Assembly (NCBI GenBank): GCA_030550715.1
Contig: JAUQOU010000004.1
Coordinates: 1 to 55,456, forward strand
Length of the DNA: 55,456 nucleotides
From: a bacterium
Lineage (GTDB): Bacteria; Calescibacteriota; Calescibacteriia; Calescibacteriales; Calescibacteriaceae
Direction: 5' to 3'
Shown here: in pieces, positions 53,568 to 55,456 of the stretch
How the letters are laid out: each line of letters begins with the position of its first letter
Numbering within the stretch: position 1 is the stretch's first letter
The notes under the pieces: model-generated
Databases searched by the model: none
The model's input: the letters and a program-made list of their open reading frames with translations, nothing else
Told to the model about the DNA's origin: nothing
Position numbers and translations under genes: made by a program

Positions 53568-54169
53568 AGTTTCTCAAAAACCTTTGTGAGTTTTTTGAAA
53601 GCTTTCCATCTGTGGGAATGTATTATTTTTTCTTCAAGTTGAGCTTCTCCGAAGGTTTTGCCGATTTCAGGTAAGTAAAATATTGGGTCGTATCCGAATC
53701 CGTTGTTTCCTTTAATTTCGTCTGCAATTATTCCGTATGTTTCACCGAAATCTGAGAACCATATTTCTTCCTCTGGTAAGAGTATTACGACATAAGATAC
53801 ATACCTTGCTTCTCTGTTTGATATGCCTTTCATCTTGTGAAGGATAAAAAGACATCTATCTTTATCGGCGGAATCCTTGTGAGGAATAAGAGAAGACATA
53901 ACACCTGGGAACTTATCAAGGGCAAATATTTCAATTCCTGAATCTTCTGATATTATTGGTATTTTTTTCATATTTCTTTTTTCTCTCCACCAAAGGGCTT
54001 TTGACAGAGCGTTTTCGAGATATGTTTTTCCATTTTCTGGAACTGTTTCTTTTTCTGATGGGAAAATCGGGATTATATCTTTTTTTATTTCCTTTGAGAT
54101 CATCTTCAATATCTCTTTTATTTCTCTCTGTTTTCCCTGATTTTGTGTTGCTACAAATACCTCTAACAT
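53564..54169 (-). CDS. rdgB: XTP/dITP diphosphatase
   Basis: RdgB removes deaminated purine triphosphates. Signatures are ATQNQGK near the start, NGKTYLENALSKA, EDSGIEI, the GNNGFGYDPIF block and SHRWKAF near the end. ATG 54169 is chosen over the TTG two codons earlier. It pairs with thpR in an operon and complements MazG at 42 kb in cleaning the nucleotide pool. Confidence 0.94.
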   Translation of the reverse strand: MLEVFVATQNQGKQREIKEILKMISKEIKKDIIPIFPSEKETVPENGKTYLENALSKALWWREKRNMKKIPIISEDSGIEIFALDKFPGVMSSLIPHKDSADKDRCLFILHKMKGISNREARYVSYVVILLPEEEIWFSDFGETYGIIADEIKGNNGFGYDPIFYLPEIGKTFGEAQLEEKIIHSHRWKAFKKLTKVFEKL

Positions 54170-54221
54170 ACTCAAAATTTTAAGATAAAGAGAGATTGCT
54201 TTATTTTTTCTCCAAAAGGTT

Positions 54222-54527
54222 TTACGATTTAGTTTTTTTGTTTGAAGTTTTTTTTCGCAGATGCTCTGACTTGCTCTTTTGATCTGTCAGAAAATAATAA
54301 TGGTTCTTTGCATTCTTTATTTTTTCTGTTTTGAATTCTTCGGATTTCATTATTTTATATAGTGTTGATAAGGGTATTTTGAGGCATTCCGAAAGTTCTC
54401 TTATCGTTCCATATATATATCCGTTCCTTGATATTTCCCTTTTTATCTTCTCTTTATATTTTTCTATTTTGCTTTCTTTCTCTTTGATTTTTTTTGTTGA
54501 TGAGATTCCTTCTTGTTTTGCTCTCAT
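54222..54527 (-). CDS. Small basic protein with helix-turn-helix
   Basis: This is a 101-residue, Lys-rich protein. The first ~30 residues look like a charged helix. A winged or simple helix-turn-helix is at ~41-75: GTIRELSECLKIPLSTLYKIM. The tail is basic. No family is recognised. GGAAGGAG precedes the ATG. It lies 48 bp after a ribbon-helix-helix-like gene, with which it probably forms an operon. Confidence 0.6.
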   Translation of the reverse strand: MRAKQEGISSTKKIKEKESKIEKYKEKIKREISRNGYIYGTIRELSECLKIPLSTLYKIMKSEEFKTEKIKNAKNHYYFLTDQKSKSEHLRKKTSNKKTKS

Positions 54528-54575
54528 AATTTTTCTCCTTCCTTTTTTACTTCATCATAAGCAAGTGCTATTGAT

Positions 54576-55082
54576 TTAGTTAATCGCGCTGTTTTTGAAT
54601 GCACTAGATCTTATTTTCTCGTTTCTATTAGTTTTGCCAATTTCTTCATTTGCTTCTTTTATTATTTCTCTCGCTATTTCAGATATCTTCATACCCCTTG
54701 CGATTTTTTCTATTTTTCTGCATATATGCATAGGTATTTTGAGGGATATTGTTCCGTTTAATTTTTTTTCTTTTGGTTTTCTTGTGCTTATTTTTGCGTT
54801 TATTCCGAATTTTTCACATATCAGCTCACATAAAAGCCCGCTTGCTGATTTTCCCTTCTCTTCTGCTAATCTTGCAAATCTTATAACATCTTCATCTACT
54901 TTCAGTTCTATCTTTTTTTGTTCCCCGAAGTAAAGCTCATCTTCTTGATCTATATATGTGCTTTCTATTTTTCGCTCTATTAGGTTTTCTATGAAGTTGA
55001 TGATCAGTTTCAGTTTTCTTTCGTCGTTCCCACAATAATTTATCGCATATCTCAAAATGTTTTTCAGAGGTATTTTTTTCAT
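54576..55082 (-). CDS. Protein with two ribbon-helix-helix-like segments
   Basis: This ~168-residue protein shows two segments with the pattern strand-helix-helix. The first is KIELKVDEDVIRFARLAEEKG with a following helix (~57-95). The second is TISLKIPMHICRKIEKIARG with a following helix (~110-147). Tandem ribbon-helix-helix would make a monomeric DNA-binding unit. I do not recognise the family. ATG 55082 is chosen; the TTG at 55103 adds seven residues. It is divergent from the exported protein gene at 55179 and leads the small helix-turn-helix gene. Confidence 0.55.
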   Translation of the reverse strand: MKKIPLKNILRYAINYCGNDERKLKLIINFIENLIERKIESTYIDQEDELYFGEQKKIELKVDEDVIRFARLAEEKGKSASGLLCELICEKFGINAKISTRKPKEKKLNGTISLKIPMHICRKIEKIARGMKISEIAREIIKEANEEIGKTNRNEKIRSSAFKNSAIN

Positions 55083-55178
55083 TTTTGTTGAAAAATTCCT
55101 CAAAAATTATTAATTTTCAATTAGGGAATTGGATTATTAAATATATAATCATTTTTGTAAAGTTTTGTGATTTTGTTT

Positions 55179-55456
55179 ATGGTTTTGGGTATAAAAAAAT
55201 TTTCAAAGAGAATATTTTTTGTGGTTTTAATTTCCCTTCTCTTTTTAAGTCCGTACGCGTTCGCTCAGAAAAAAGGGGGTAAAGCTTCTGGGCAAAAGAA
55301 AGTAATACAGCTCAAAGAACTTGTCATAAAGCAGAGAGTTATAAAACCACAAGCGATGTTTATACTCACAAAAAGCCAGCAATCTAAAATAAGGTCTGAT
55401 ATAGTAACATCACAGAATTTCTCAGAGTCAATAGTTGAGACCACTGAGGAAGATTT
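55179..55456 (+). CDS. Exported protein of unknown function (3' truncated by window edge)
   Basis: An ATG at 55179 opens a frame that runs to the window end (92 complete codons plus). It begins with a signal peptide (basic KKFSKR, hydrophobic core, SPYAFAQ cleavage region). A basic stretch is followed by LKELVIKQRVIKPQAMFIL. That last segment recalls exported proteins that I associate with Myxococcota-like genomes, but the match is from memory and weak. It was missed as a long frame because it is cut off. Confidence 0.6.
   Translation, partial: MVLGIKKFSKRIFFVVLISLLFLSPYAFAQKKGGKASGQKKVIQLKELVIKQRVIKPQAMFILTKSQQSKIRSDIVTSQNFSESIVETTEED

Noticed and set aside
1-55456. CRISPR arrays, insertion sequences, integrase genes, rRNA operon
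   Set aside because: I saw no regularly spaced repeats, transposase or integrase frames with flanking inverted repeats, or rRNA-like stretches.

Overview
This window is AT-rich bacterial chromosome, roughly two thirds A+T by eye, with AGA-heavy arginine codons and Lys/Glu-rich proteins. Lipoprotein signal peptides, an outer-membrane-like protein, a SurA-like chaperone and a full alternative complex III indicate a diderm, respiring bacterium. A CheA fragment, a CheW, a FliJ-like and a MotE-like protein point to chemotaxis and flagella. I cannot name the phylum. A thermophilic, poorly sampled lineage fits the composition, but that is inference.

Layout. 1-2.5 kb: 3' end of cheA, a tethered CheW and a lipoprotein. 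2.5-4.3 kb (minus): a diiron ferritin-like protein and phosphatidylserine decarboxylase behind overlapping palindromes. 4.4-6.6 kb (minus): tRNA-Met, DUF2203 and a shikimate kinase/dehydroquinate synthase fusion. 6.6-11.1 kb (minus): NtrC-type regulator, polyprenyl synthase, FliJ-like and MotE-like proteins. 11.2-14.1 kb: an M23 peptidase followed by a decayed DNA methyltransferase and a decayed partner gene. 14.2-19 kb (minus): aspS, a BtrH-like protein and etfBA. 19.1-23.8 kb: lipoproteins, a METTL5-like methyltransferase, WbqC, sirtuin and argH. 23.9-31.7 kb: the actABCDEF operon plus a small membrane protein. 31.7-37.5 kb: HpnA-like epimerase, a GC-rich island, holB, an AAA ATPase, a DUF35 protein, a histone deacetylase-family protein and DUF2283. 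37.5-47.5 kb: housekeeping genes (tRNA nucleotidyltransferase, clpP, surA-like/pdxA, mazG, radA, adenosyltransferase, mtnP, HAD phosphatase, hydrolase). 47.6-55.5 kb: gltX, an outer-membrane lipoprotein, a TIM-barrel isomerase, a gene remnant, a glycosyltransferase, a chlorite dismutase-family protein, thpR, rdgB, two small DNA-binding proteins and the start of an exported protein.

How the genes work together. Quinol oxidation by complex III and electron transfer through EtfAB belong to respiratory metabolism, although no terminal oxidase or ETF dehydrogenase is in the window. MazG and RdgB clean the nucleotide pool, and RadA and HolB serve DNA repair and replication. The most notable system-level observations are a restriction-modification-like locus carrying at least five inactivating lesions, and a recurrent gene-start layout: a -10-like hexamer 7-10 nt before a start codon with no Shine-Dalgarno sequence. 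The latter suggests widespread leaderless mRNAs beside genes that carry strong Shine-Dalgarno sites.
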